Positions 41,583 to 49,742 of a stretch of DNA of 64,000 bases are shown here, piece after piece. Both the position numbers and the translations under genes were made by a program. The stretch covers positions 1-64,000 of the forward strand of contig NZ_KK088521.1 of assembly GCF_000600335.2 (NCBI RefSeq). The letters run 5' to 3'. Each line of letters starts with the position of its first letter. Positions within the stretch are counted from its first letter, which is position 1. Below the pieces are notes generated by a model. It ran no database searches. It saw nothing but the letters and a program-made list of their open reading frames with translations, and was not told the origin of the DNA. The stretch is from Rubellimicrobium mesophilum DSM 19309. GTDB taxonomy: Bacteria > Pseudomonadota > Alphaproteobacteria > Rhodobacterales > Rhodobacteraceae.

Positions 41583-43676
41583 ATGCCCTCGGTGAACGCC
41601 TCCAACCGCAACATTCGGCCGCCGGGGGATCGGTCCCGGCCGGAGCTTCGGACCCTGGCCTCGTCGCTCGGGCCGCGTCCGGCCATCGGGGGGGCCGGCG
41701 CGCGTGCCGCCGTCATCGCGATGGTCAGGGACGAAATCCAGATCATCGAGCCTTGGCTGGACCATGCGCTCTCCCTGTTCGATCAGGTCCTGGTCGCCGA
41801 TCACAGATCGACGGACGGAACCCTGGAGGTCCTGCTCGACAGGGAGCGAGGCAGCGATCGCCTGACGGTCTACCGATACATCGAACGCGAGTTCAGGAAG
41901 GAACAGGTCATCTCCCTGCTCCGGAGCGAGGCGGTGAGGCTCGGTCGATTCGATTGGCTCTTCTTCCTCGATCCCGATGAATTCCTGCCATTCAGGGACA
42001 AGCAGGAGTTCACCGACGTTCTTGATTCCGCCGATGGCGAGGACTTCCTGCATTTCCGCTGGAGGAACTGCTACCCCGACCCATCCGCCTCGGAGGGTGT
42101 CTCGTCTTTCGGCTTCCGGCAGGTTCGCCCCTCGAAGGTCGGGAAGCTCGCCATCAGCCGGATGGCCGCCGAGGACCCGGACATCCTGGTCCCCATCGGG
42201 GCCCATTCGGTCACGCACCGCGTCGAAGGCCCCAGGATGGGGAAGGAGGTGGGCGAGATCTATCACTTTCCGGCCCGCTCGCCCGAGCAGGCGTGGCGAA
42301 AGACCCTGGTCGGCACCCTCAACAGGCTGACGGTCCTGCAAGCCGAGTCGTCCAGCCCCATCCACTGGCATTATCCCGAGGCCCTGCGAAAGCTCGCTCG
42401 GGGGGACGAGCCGGACATACTGCCCCTGATCGTCCATGACTATGGCGAGGTGAAGCCGGTCTCACCGTCCGGCACGGGCGACTGGGTGCGATCGGAATTC
42501 GAATCCTGCAGCTTCGCGTTCGCTGGCCTGCCGGCCGACGAAAGCCCCAAGCCCTTAGATGACCGCCAGGGGGTGCCTGGGAATGCCGCTCCGATGAGCC
42601 TGGCGCAGGCGATGAACGACTCCGTGTGTCTCGAGCTCTCAAGGAGAATTGTTGCGATGAATGACACGAGCGGTGTCGTGCCTGTCGGCGATCTGGAGCT
42701 CACCCTCGACAGGACCATCAGGCAGCGCGCGAACTTCGACGAGAGGGCGTTCGCCAAGCTCCCGGACGAGGCGGCGCCCGGGCTGACGATGGAGGCGGTC
42801 GTCTCCGCCGTCCAGGCCAGCTTCTGGGACGTCAGGCATCCGGTCGCGAGCGCCTGGAGCGAGCACGTCCCGTTCCTGTTCAGCCTGTTCGCGCTCCTGA
42901 AGCCGCGCTGCTACGTCGAGCTCGGAGTCCATAGGGGGGCGAGCTTCCTGTCGGCGTGCCAGGCGGTCGCGTCGCTGGAGTTGGAGACGACGTGCGTGGC
43001 CGTCGACAACTGGGTCGGAGATGCCCATGCGGGCTATCACGATGCGACCGTCTTCCGTGAGTTCACCGAGGACCTGAAGCAGTATCAGGGCTTCGCCGGC
43101 TACATCCGCGCCGAGTTCTCGAAGGCCGTCGGGAATTTCGACGACGGCTCCATCGACCTCCTGCACATCGACGGGTTCCATTCGGCGTCCGCCGTCCGGC
43201 GGGACTACGAAACCTGGAAGCGGAAGCTCTCGCGGAGGGGCGTCATCCTCTTCCACGACGTCAACGAGTATCGGATGGACTTCGGCGTCTGGCGGTTCTG
43301 GCGCGAGCTGCGCGACGAATTCCCCTACATCGAGTTCGGGCACGGGCACGGGCTGGGCGTCCTTGTCGTCGGCGAGGACAGCCCGCTGAGGACGGACGCG
43401 CCGGATCTGCCGGCGCCGGCCTCGTCTCCGATGATACGAGACCTCCTCCAGGTCTTCTTTGGGTCCGTCGGGCAGCTTTCGCTGCAGATGAGCAACTACC
43501 GGGCGTCGCAGAACGATCTCGAAGCGAAGCTCAGCCTCGCGCGCGAGGAGGCGGCGCAGCTCTCTCACAGGGTGCATGCCCTCGAGAGGTCTGTCGAGGC
43601 TTACCGGGAATCGTTGTCATGGAAGCTGACGGCTCCGCTGAGGGGCTTGCGGACGGCCATCAGGAGGCCGGGCTAG
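41583..43676 (+). CDS. glycosyltransferase (GT2/GT92-like) fused to class I SAM methyltransferase
   Basis: A 697-residue, apparently intact fusion. Residues about 40-330 are a glycosyltransferase of the 'FLDPDEF' type: AAVIAMVRDEIQIIEPWLDH, VLVADHRSTDGTLEVL, DWLFFLDPDEFLPF, HFRWRNCYPDP. Residues about 420-620 are a class I methyltransferase (Methyltransf_24-like): CYVELGVHRGASFLSACQ, VAVDNWVGDAHAGYHD, IDLLHIDGFHSASAV, GVILFHDVNEY, FGHGHGLGVLVVG. A coiled coil and SLSWKLTAPLRGLRTAIR close the protein. It would glycosylate and methylate a surface glycan. The start at ATG 41583 has a weak ribosome binding site; I keep it because conservation begins near residue 40. Neighbour to two other island proteins sharing domains. 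Confidence 0.75.
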   Translation: MPSVNASNRNIRPPGDRSRPELRTLASSLGPRPAIGGAGARAAVIAMVRDEIQIIEPWLDHALSLFDQVLVADHRSTDGTLEVLLDRERGSDRLTVYRYIEREFRKEQVISLLRSEAVRLGRFDWLFFLDPDEFLPFRDKQEFTDVLDSADGEDFLHFRWRNCYPDPSASEGVSSFGFRQVRPSKVGKLAISRMAAEDPDILVPIGAHSVTHRVEGPRMGKEVGEIYHFPARSPEQAWRKTLVGTLNRLTVLQAESSSPIHWHYPEALRKLARGDEPDILPLIVHDYGEVKPVSPSGTGDWVRSEFESCSFAFAGLPADESPKPLDDRQGVPGNAAPMSLAQAMNDSVCLELSRRIVAMNDTSGVVPVGDLELTLDRTIRQRANFDERAFAKLPDEAAPGLTMEAVVSAVQASFWDVRHPVASAWSEHVPFLFSLFALLKPRCYVELGVHRGASFLSACQAVASLELETTCVAVDNWVGDAHAGYHDATVFREFTEDLKQYQGFAGYIRAEFSKAVGNFDDGSIDLLHIDGFHSASAVRRDYETWKRKLSRRGVILFHDVNEYRMDFGVWRFWRELRDEFPYIEFGHGHGLGVLVVGEDSPLRTDAPDLPAPASSPMIRDLLQVFFGSVGQLSLQMSNYRASQNDLEAKLSLAREEAAQLSHRVHALERSVEAYRESLSWKLTAPLRGLRTAIRRPG

Positions 43677-43964
43677 GCACGGCGTGACCTCCTGCCGGCC
43701 TCGCCGCCGACAGGTTGAGGGCCTGGGGGCTCCTGCGGCGCGATGTTCGTGGGACGGCGGTCCCGTCGCGCCGACAGACGGTTGATCCAGCCGTCACTGG
43801 CCGAGGTCGAGGTGGCTCGTCGGGATTCCGCGTCCGTTCCGTCGGCCCCGCCGAGGGCGACGAGACGGTATGGGCCGGGTGGATCCCGATCCTGGCCCGT
43901 CGGGCCTTCCGCTTGCAGGGCGCCCGGTCTAGGGACGGCGCGCACTCAGAAAGGGAGACTCCGC

Positions 43965-44312
43965 ATGACCGACATCACCCGCATCGAGCCGGGCCCGCGC
44001 ATGAGCCAGGCCGTGATCCACGGGGGCATCGCCCATCTCGCCGGGCAGGTCGGCGCGCCGGGGGCCAGCGTGACGGACCAGACCCGCGCGGTGCTGGCCG
44101 AGGTGGACCGGTTGCTCGCGGCCTGCGGGACGAGCAAGGCGCGGCTGCTGACGGCGCAGATCTGGCTCGCCGACATGGCCACCTTCGCGGAGATGAACGC
44201 GGTCTGGGACGCCTGGGTGGACCGGCAGAATCCTCCGGCGCGGTGGACGGGCGAGGCCAAGCTCGCCACGCCGGACTACAAGGTCGAGATCATCGTCACG
44301 GCGGCGGTCTAG
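43965..44312 (+). CDS. RidA family protein
   Basis: A 115-residue protein of the RidA/YjgF/UK114 family, which hydrolyses reactive enamine/imine intermediates of amino acid metabolism. Seen features are the N-terminal RMSQAVIHGGIAHLAGQVG, VLAEVDRLLAACGTSKARLL, AQIWLADMATFAEMNAVWD, and the C-terminal PDYKVEIIVTAAV. In canonical RidA the substrate-binding Arg lies in the RAAV-E type segment; here the corresponding part reads PPARWTGEAKLATPDYKVE, with Arg in PPARW, so it may belong to a divergent subgroup. The ATG at 43965 has AAAGGGAG upstream. It marks the return to ordinary chromosomal genes after the glycan island. Confidence 0.87.
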   Translation: MTDITRIEPGPRMSQAVIHGGIAHLAGQVGAPGASVTDQTRAVLAEVDRLLAACGTSKARLLTAQIWLADMATFAEMNAVWDAWVDRQNPPARWTGEAKLATPDYKVEIIVTAAV

Positions 44313-44316
44313 GGCT

Positions 44317-44808
44317 ATGATGGGGGCCATGATCCGGTTCGCGGTGGTCATGGCCCTTCTTCCCCTGGCGGCCTCGGCGCAGGAGGCGCCGGTGGAGTTC
44401 GATTGCCTGGCCGAGGACGGCCGGGCCTTCCGGGTCGAGCTGTGGCAGCCGTCGGAGCTCGGATCGCCCTTGCACTGCGTGAGGGGGCTGGACCTGGACG
44501 GAGTCGCAGCCTGCGCTCGTCAGGGCGGCTGGGGCCTGAGCGATCCGTCCAACGCCCCCGGGGAGCTGGCCGGGGTCGTGGGGAGGACGTCGGAGGCCCT
44601 GGGTGCGGAGGGGAAGTTCTTCGCGAGGGTGGGCCTCAGCGAGTTCGTGGCTTCGGCCTCGCGCGGGGTCGGGATGCCGCTGGCGCTGGAGGTCCATGGG
44701 ATCACCTTCTGGCGGATGCGGATGGACCTCGCGGGTGGCGAGGGGACGATGTTCACCCGGGACGGGGCGGTCGCCTTCCGTTGCGGCGGGATCGAGGTGG
44801 GGCCGTAG
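44317..44808 (+). CDS. exported hypothetical protein
   Basis: A protein of about 163 residues (159 if the ATG at 44329 is used) with a clear signal peptide (IRFAVVMALLPLAASAQ). The mature part contains three cysteines (FDCLAEDG, LHCVRGLDL, AACARQGG) plus a C-terminal FRCGGIEV, giving four in all and suggesting two disulfides in the periplasm. Acidic and glycine-rich otherwise; no family recognised. It starts four bases after the RidA stop, so the two genes are probably co-transcribed, though no functional link is obvious. Confidence 0.65.
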   Translation: MMGAMIRFAVVMALLPLAASAQEAPVEFDCLAEDGRAFRVELWQPSELGSPLHCVRGLDLDGVAACARQGGWGLSDPSNAPGELAGVVGRTSEALGAEGKFFARVGLSEFVASASRGVGMPLALEVHGITFWRMRMDLAGGEGTMFTRDGAVAFRCGGIEVGP

Positions 44809-44811
44809 GGC

Positions 44812-44832
44812 GGGCGCGCTGAATTCGCGCCC
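44812..44832 (+). terminator. hairpin after the exported hypothetical protein gene
   Basis: GGGCGCG and CGCGCCC form a 7-base perfect stem with a 7-base loop, four bases after the stop codon at 44808. Only TT follows, so intrinsic termination would be weak. Confidence 0.4.
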
Positions 44833-45283
44833 TTGCGTGATGTGAAAGGGGTCTCGGGCCGTTACGGGGGCGCGGGGTTGGCGCCGCGCCGGTCCGTCGT
44901 GCCCGAGGGTCGCGCCGGGCGTGCCACGGCCAGGGCGCGAGGGGCGTGTGCGCGACACGCGGCGGCTGGGTCTTTGCGGCCGGTCCGGAGTATTGGACGC
45001 CGTGGCCTCCCAGGAGGTGGGGGGGCTGCGCCCACCTTTCAAAGAGCTCTCGTCCGTGAAGCCTCTCTCCGCCCTTCGCGCATGGCAAAGGACCGGAGCC
45101 CCGGACATGATCGGTCCTGTCTGTCCTGGCGAGGGGCTGGCCGATCGAAGCCCCTGCCGAGGGGAGGCTCACCCCTTGAGGCCTCCTCCGACGCAAGCGC
45201 TCTCCTGCTGTGAGGTCTTGAGCGGGCCAGGGGGGGGCGTCGCGGGGCGGCGCTCCTGATGCGGGCCAGGATGCGGCCCGGAG

Positions 45284-45334
45284 GTTAACGATCCGTTACC
45301 CGGGCGTTCGGTGGGGGGTGAGGGACGCAACACC
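45284..45334 (+). repeat. conserved intergenic motif, copy B
   Basis: GTTAACGATCCGTTACC followed after 23 bases by GACGCAACACC, with a G-rich spacer containing CGGTGGGG, matches copy A at 24515-24564 on the other strand. TTAACGATCCGTTAC (45285-45299) fits TTAA-N7-TTAC. Confidence 0.55.
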
Positions 45335-45378
45335 CTGGGGGCAAGGCTCTGATCCAGCTCGCAAACCGCTCGGGCCGG

Positions 45379-45389
45379 GGTGTTGCGTC
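45379..45389 (-). repeat. inverted partial copy of the intergenic motif (GACGCAACACC)
   Basis: GGTGTTGCGTC is the exact complement of the second block of copy B, 44 bases downstream of it. Together they can form a hairpin with an 11-12 base stem and a roughly 45-base loop. The GTTAAC block is absent from this copy. Confidence 0.5.
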
Positions 45390-45581
45390 GCCGGGTGAGG
45401 GGCACCTTCCTGCAGCGCGAATCGGCCCGGTTGGGCGTCGGCGGCGCGGTGCGCTGGGGGGCACCTGATGACGGCCGAACGCGGGCGGTCCAGCGACCTC
45501 GGCCGTGGAGGGCTGACGCGCGCCTGAACGAGAGGGAGGGACGATGCAGCGTTCCGAGAGGGCGGAAGGTGGACACCTGCC

Positions 45582-46198
45582 CTACGGCGTCAGGGACGGG
45601 TGCAGCCTGGGTGCGTAGCCGGCCCGGAGGACCGCGACGAGAGGGGCGGGCGTGAGGACCTCGGCCTCGCCGCTCGCGGGGCGCGACAGGGGAGCGCCGT
45701 AGCCGAGGGGGCCAAGGGGATGCAGGCGGTCGCCGTGGACGAGCGCCGGGGTCCCGTCGTGGCGGATGAAGGTCCCGTCGGGGAGCGCCGCGAGGGGGAT
45801 CGGTGCCAGCGTTGACAGCGCGTCTGCGGTTCGACCCGGGTCGCGTGGAGCCTGCGGTCGATCTCGGCCGCCTTGGGCCGCTCGCCATGGGCGAGTCGCC
45901 AGGCCTCGAGGAAGAGCAGGTGGTCCCGGCGCCGGCACTCGGCGCAGGGGCGGTGGCCGGCGGCGAGGGCGACGGCCTCGTCGTGGAAGAAGAGTTCCGT
46001 GTAGTGGCCGGGGGTCATCACCGGGCGGTGGCGATCCTTGAAGGAAAGGACGCAGCAGATCCAGTGGGGGTGCCTCCAGCGGGCGGGGCCGAGGGTCCCG
46101 TCCCCGCGGTGGAGGATGCCGCGGTTGCCCATGAAGGTGCCCTGGATCGGGATCGCGACAATCTGGCCCGTGGGGAGGACGCGATTCTGGAGGGTCAT
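45582..46198 (-). CDS. conserved hypothetical protein with HRPCAECRR motif, one frameshift
   Basis: About 205 residues after repair. The N-terminal two thirds contain TFMGNRGILH, RWRHPHWICCVLSFKDRHR, MTPGHYTELFFHDEAVALAAG and HRPCAECRRRDHLLFLEAW, a Cys-x-x-Cys with nearby His residues that could bind metal. The C-terminal part (ALPDGTFIRHDGTPALVHGD, LTPAPLVAVLRAGYAPRLHP) lies in another frame. One missing base near 45828 joins them as V-E-P-A-D-A-L-S-T-L. The gene starts 10 bases after the aroB stop, so it is in the aroK-aroB operon. I know similar uncharacterised proteins in Rhodobacteraceae but no function. Confidence 0.7.
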
Positions 46199-46208
46199 GC
46201 GCCCTGCC

Positions 46209-47303
46209 CTAGCCGTTGCGGAGGACCTCGATCACCGCGTCGGTCGGCACGTCGTCGGCCACGAAGGATCGACCGATGCCGCGCGCGAGGATGAAGCGGA
46301 GGCGGCCGGCGACGGCCTTCTTGTCCTGGGCCATGAGGGCCAGCAGGCCCTCGGCGTCGGGAAGGTCGCCCGGGATGTCGGCCAGCGCCGCCTTCATGCC
46401 CATGGCGCGGAGGTGGGCGCGGACGCGGGAGGGGTCCTCCTGCGCAGTGAGGCCGAGCCGGGCGGAGAGGTCGAAGGCGAGGGCAAGGCCGATGGCGACG
46501 GCCTCGCCATGGAGGAGGCGGTCGGAGTAGCCGGTCGCGGCCTCTAGGGCGTGGGCGAAGGTGTGGCCGAGGTTGAGGAGCGCGCGGTCGCCCTCCTCCG
46601 TCTCGTCGCGCATGACGATCTCGGCCTTCATCTCGCAGGAGCGGCGGACGATGCGGTCGAGCGCGGCGGGGTCCTGAGCGAGGATCGCGGGGGCGCTCGT
46701 CTCGAGCCAATCGAAGAAGGCGGCGTCGCCGAGGAGGCCGTATTTCACCACCTCGCCGTAGCCGGAAAGGTAGTCGCGACGCGGGAGGGTCCGCAGGAGC
46801 GCGGTGTCGGCTAGAACGAGGACGGGCTGATGGAAGGCGCCCACGAGGTTCTTGCCCTGCGCGGTGTTGATCCCGGTCTTGCCGCCGACCGAGGAGTCGA
46901 CCTGCGCGAGCAGCGTCGTGGGCACCTGCACGAAGCGGACGCCGCGCCGGAGGATCGCCGAGGCGAAGCCCACGAGGTCGCCGATGACGCCTCCGCCGAG
47001 GGCGACCACGAGGTCGCGTCGCTCGACCTTCTGGGCGAGGAGCCACTCGACCGTCCGGACGAGGTGGGTCCAGTCCTTGGTGCCCTCGCCCGCTGGAAGG
47101 ACCAGCACCTCGGATTCGATGCCGTCGCGGGTCAGCGATTCCCGGAATGCGGGCCAGTGACGGGCGGCGACGTTGGCGTCCGTGACGACAGCGACCTTCG
47201 GGCGGCGAAGATGGGACGTCAGGAAGGTCCCGGCGCGGTCCAGGAGCCCCTCGCCGATCTCGATGTCGTAGGCCCGGCCGGGCAGGTCCACGCGAACGGT
47301 CAT
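46209..47303 (-). CDS. aroB: 3-dehydroquinate synthase
   Basis: Second enzyme of the shikimate pathway, converting DAHP to 3-dehydroquinate with NAD+ and a divalent metal. The 364-residue protein is complete. It shows DLVVALGGGVIGDLVGFASA (NAD loop), RFVQVPTTLLAQVDSSVGGKTGIN, SGYGEVVKYGLL, LNLGHTFAHALE (metal His) and LHGEAVAIGLALA (metal His/Glu). Its start overlaps the aroK stop by four bases, so the two are coupled. The conserved hypothetical gene follows it. Confidence 0.95.
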   Translation of the reverse strand: MTVRVDLPGRAYDIEIGEGLLDRAGTFLTSHLRRPKVAVVTDANVAARHWPAFRESLTRDGIESEVLVLPAGEGTKDWTHLVRTVEWLLAQKVERRDLVVALGGGVIGDLVGFASAILRRGVRFVQVPTTLLAQVDSSVGGKTGINTAQGKNLVGAFHQPVLVLADTALLRTLPRRDYLSGYGEVVKYGLLGDAAFFDWLETSAPAILAQDPAALDRIVRRSCEMKAEIVMRDETEEGDRALLNLGHTFAHALEAATGYSDRLLHGEAVAIGLALAFDLSARLGLTAQEDPSRVRAHLRAMGMKAALADIPGDLPDAEGLLALMAQDKKAVAGRLRFILARGIGRSFVADDVPTDAVIEVLRNG

Positions 47304-47908
47304 GGCGTCTCCAGGATGTCGGGGCGGGTGGCGAGCACCTCGAGCGCGCGGGCGGCGGTCTCCTCGATTGAGAAGCCGGGCTCGGCGCGGACGGAAAGGT
47401 CGGCCAGCCGGTAGATGGGGACGCGCTTCTCGTAGAGGCTCGCGAGGGTGCCGCGCGGGTCGGGGGTGCGCAGGAGCGGGCGCGTGTCCTTATGGCGGAC
47501 GCGGTCCCAGAGGAGGTCGAGGTCGGCGTCGAGCCAGAGCGCCACGCCCTTCTCGCTGATGGCGAGGCGGTTGCGCTCGGCCATGTAGGCGCCGCCGCCG
47601 GTGGAGACGATGGCGGGGGGACCGGCGAGGAGGCGGGCGATCACCTCGGCCTCGCGGTCGCGGAAGAAGGGCTCGCCGTCGCGGGCGAAGATCTCGGCGA
47701 TGGTGGCCTGGGCGGCCTCCTCGATGGCGGCGTCGCTGTCGAGGAAGGGGACGCCGAGGCGCGCGGAGAGCGCCCGGCCCACGGCGGTCTTGCCCGAGCC
47801 CATCATGCCGACGAGGACCACGCTGCGCCTGAGGCGCGGCGGACGGGAGGCCGGGGCCCGGACCTTGCGGGGCCGTGCCGATGACTTTCGCGTTCCGCCC
47901 CCGCCCAT
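47300..47908 (-). CDS. aroK: shikimate kinase
   Basis: Phosphorylates shikimate with ATP. The 202-residue protein has Walker A GMMGSGKTAVG at about residues 34-44, shikimate-binding FLDSDAAIEE, FFRDREAEVI and STGGGAY, and the lid Arg in HKDTRPLL. The N-terminal 28 basic residues precede the usual core. I start at the ATG at 47908; a TTG at 47917 is in frame. First gene of aroK-aroB-hypothetical, divergent from the small membrane protein gene at 48064, as is usual beside xerD in this group. Confidence 0.93.
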   Translation of the reverse strand: MGGGGTRKSSARPRKVRAPASRPPRLRRSVVLVGMMGSGKTAVGRALSARLGVPFLDSDAAIEEAAQATIAEIFARDGEPFFRDREAEVIARLLAGPPAIVSTGGGAYMAERNRLAISEKGVALWLDADLDLLWDRVRHKDTRPLLRTPDPRGTLASLYEKRVPIYRLADLSVRAEPGFSIEETAARALEVLATRPDILETP

Positions 47909-48063
47909 CCTGTCCAACAGCCGTCCTGTGGCGCCCGGGCGCCCTGCCCCGGCGTCGATTTGCGCTTCCTGTCCCCTATAGGGGTGAACTCCCCGAAAAG
48001 ACCATATATGAGTCGCCGTGGCCGCCCCGTGAGATGGGCCGCGAGAGGGACCGAGAGCAGGCG

Positions 48064-48216
48064 ATGTGGCGACTCATCAAGGTTCTGCTGATCCTGGCCG
48101 TCCTCGCCGGGATCGCGCTGGTGGCCTATGCCTATATCGGCCCCTTCGTCATGCCGGGCGACTTCCAGGCGCCGGTGCGGGACGTGACCCAGCCCGTGGA
48201 CCTGGACATCGACTAG
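48064..48216 (+). CDS. small single-TM protein
   Basis: A 50-residue protein with one N-terminal transmembrane helix (RLIKVLLILAVLAGIALVAY) and a short acidic periplasmic or cytoplasmic tail ending PVDLDID. The ATG at 48064 is preceded by GAGAGCAGG. The next gene starts two bases after its stop, so they are co-transcribed. Small proteins at this position, between aroK and xerD, recur in Rhodobacteraceae. No function is known; an assembly or anchoring role is only a guess. Confidence 0.7.
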   Translation: MWRLIKVLLILAVLAGIALVAYAYIGPFVMPGDFQAPVRDVTQPVDLDID

Positions 48217-48218
48217 GG

Positions 48219-49742
48219 ATGCGCCTCGCCATTCTTGCCGCCCTGGGCCTCGCCGCGGCCCCTGCCCTGGCTCAGGACGCGGACAGGCCGCTGTCGGCCA
48301 TCGACTGGCTGTCGCAGAGCCTGGAGAGCACGTCCTCGGTGGCCGCCGGGGAGCCGCCCGTGGCCGAGTCGGCGGCGGCGCCGGGGATCACGGTCACGCC
48401 CCTCGACGGGACGGGCGGCGGGCTCTCGGGCGTGCTGCCGGCCGAGGTGACGGGGTTGCCGCCGGACCTCTGGGCGGGAAGTGACGAGGGGGAACTGGCC
48501 GCGCTCATCGGTGCGGAAGAGGCGGAAACGGTGCCGGCGCTCCAGGACCTGCTGGTGACGATGATGCTCGCGCAGGCGGAGTCGCCGGAGGGGGGCGACG
48601 GGACGGACCTGTTCCTCGCGCGGGTGGACAAGCTCCTCGACATGGGGGCGCTGGACGCGGCGCGGGCCCTGCTCGAGTCGGGGGACCTGCTCGAACCGGA
48701 GGCCTTCCGGCGGTGGTTCGACGTGACGCTGCTGCAGGGGACGGAGCACCAGGCCTGCGCGGTCCTGAGGAGCCACCCGTCGCTGGCGCCGACGCTGATG
48801 GCGCGGGTGTTCTGCACGGCGCGGAACGGCGACTGGAACGCGGCGGCCCTGACGCTGAACACGGCGCGGGCGCTGGGCGACGTCACGCCGGAGGACGAGG
48901 AGCTGCTGACGAAGTTCCTCGACCCGGAGTTCGCGGAGCCGGAGGAAAGCCTGCTGCCGCCGGAGAGGCCCACCCCTCTCGTCTACCGGATGAAGGAGGC
49001 CGTCGGCGACCTGATGCCCACGGCGGGGCTGCCGCTCGCCTTCTCCCATGCGGACCTGCGGGACACGGTCGCCTGGCGGGCGCAGATCGAGGCGGCCGAG
49101 CGGCTCGCGCGGCATGGGGCGGTGTCGGAGAACGTGCTGCTGGGGGTCTACACGGCGCGGCAGCCGGCGGCCTCGGGCGGGGTCTGGGACCGCGCGGCGG
49201 CGATCCAGGCGCTCGACCGGGCTGTGCAGGCGGGCGACAGGGCGAAGGTGGCCGAGGCGCTGCAGCCGGCCTGGGACGGGATGCAGGAGGTCGGGCTCGA
49301 GGTGCCCTTCGCCAAGCTCTTCGGGGAGGCGCTGGTGGGGCTCGGGCTGGATGGGGATGCGGGGGCGCTGGCCTACCGGATCGGGCTCCTGTCGCCGGCC
49401 TACGAGGCGGCGGCGCGATCGCGCGAGCCCTCGACGGCGCAGGAGAGGGTCTGGCGGGCGGTGGCGCTGGGCGAGGTGGACGGCGTCGAGGGGTCGGACG
49501 CGCCCTCGGCTGCGGTGCTGGCCGGGTTCCAGGGAACGGAGGTGCCGGCGGAGCTCGAGGCCGAGCTCTCCGGGAAGCGGGTGGGCGAAGCGGTCCTGAA
49601 CGCGATGGACGGGTTCCGGCAGGGCATCGACGGCGACCGCGCGGCGGTGTCGGCGGCCATCGCCACGCTGCGGGCGGCGGGGCTCGAGGACGTGGCCCGG
49701 CGAGCGGCCCTGCAGTTCCTACTGCTGGACGCGCGGGCGTGA
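48219..49742 (+). CDS. exported hypothetical protein, helical-repeat-like
   Basis: A 507-residue protein with a signal peptide (LAILAALGLAAAPALAQ). The mature protein is Ala/Leu/Glu-rich and almost wholly helical in appearance, with segments such as LFLARVDKLLDMGALDAARAL and AALTLNTARALGDVTPEDEEL that resemble TPR-type repeats. Two Cys lie in QACAVL and RVFCTARNG, possibly a disulfide. Located between the small membrane protein and xerD, overlapping the xerD GTG start by four bases. No catalytic motif is seen; a periplasmic scaffold is possible. Confidence 0.7.
   Translation: MRLAILAALGLAAAPALAQDADRPLSAIDWLSQSLESTSSVAAGEPPVAESAAAPGITVTPLDGTGGGLSGVLPAEVTGLPPDLWAGSDEGELAALIGAEEAETVPALQDLLVTMMLAQAESPEGGDGTDLFLARVDKLLDMGALDAARALLESGDLLEPEAFRRWFDVTLLQGTEHQACAVLRSHPSLAPTLMARVFCTARNGDWNAAALTLNTARALGDVTPEDEELLTKFLDPEFAEPEESLLPPERPTPLVYRMKEAVGDLMPTAGLPLAFSHADLRDTVAWRAQIEAAERLARHGAVSENVLLGVYTARQPAASGGVWDRAAAIQALDRAVQAGDRAKVAEALQPAWDGMQEVGLEVPFAKLFGEALVGLGLDGDAGALAYRIGLLSPAYEAAARSREPSTAQERVWRAVALGEVDGVEGSDAPSAAVLAGFQGTEVPAELEAELSGKRVGEAVLNAMDGFRQGIDGDRAAVSAAIATLRAAGLEDVARRAALQFLLLDARA

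Larger units (their letters stand above)
44833..45581. other. long intergenic region with repeated motif
   Basis: About 750 bases without a gene I can support; translations are low in hydrophobic residues and resemble no family. It separates the rightward exported-protein gene from the leftward aroK operon, whose last gene ends at 45582, so no promoter is required from either neighbour. Despite this it contains the conserved motif at 45284-45334 and an inverted partial copy at 45379-45389, which suggests an unrecognised transcript or regulatory element. Confidence 0.4.
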
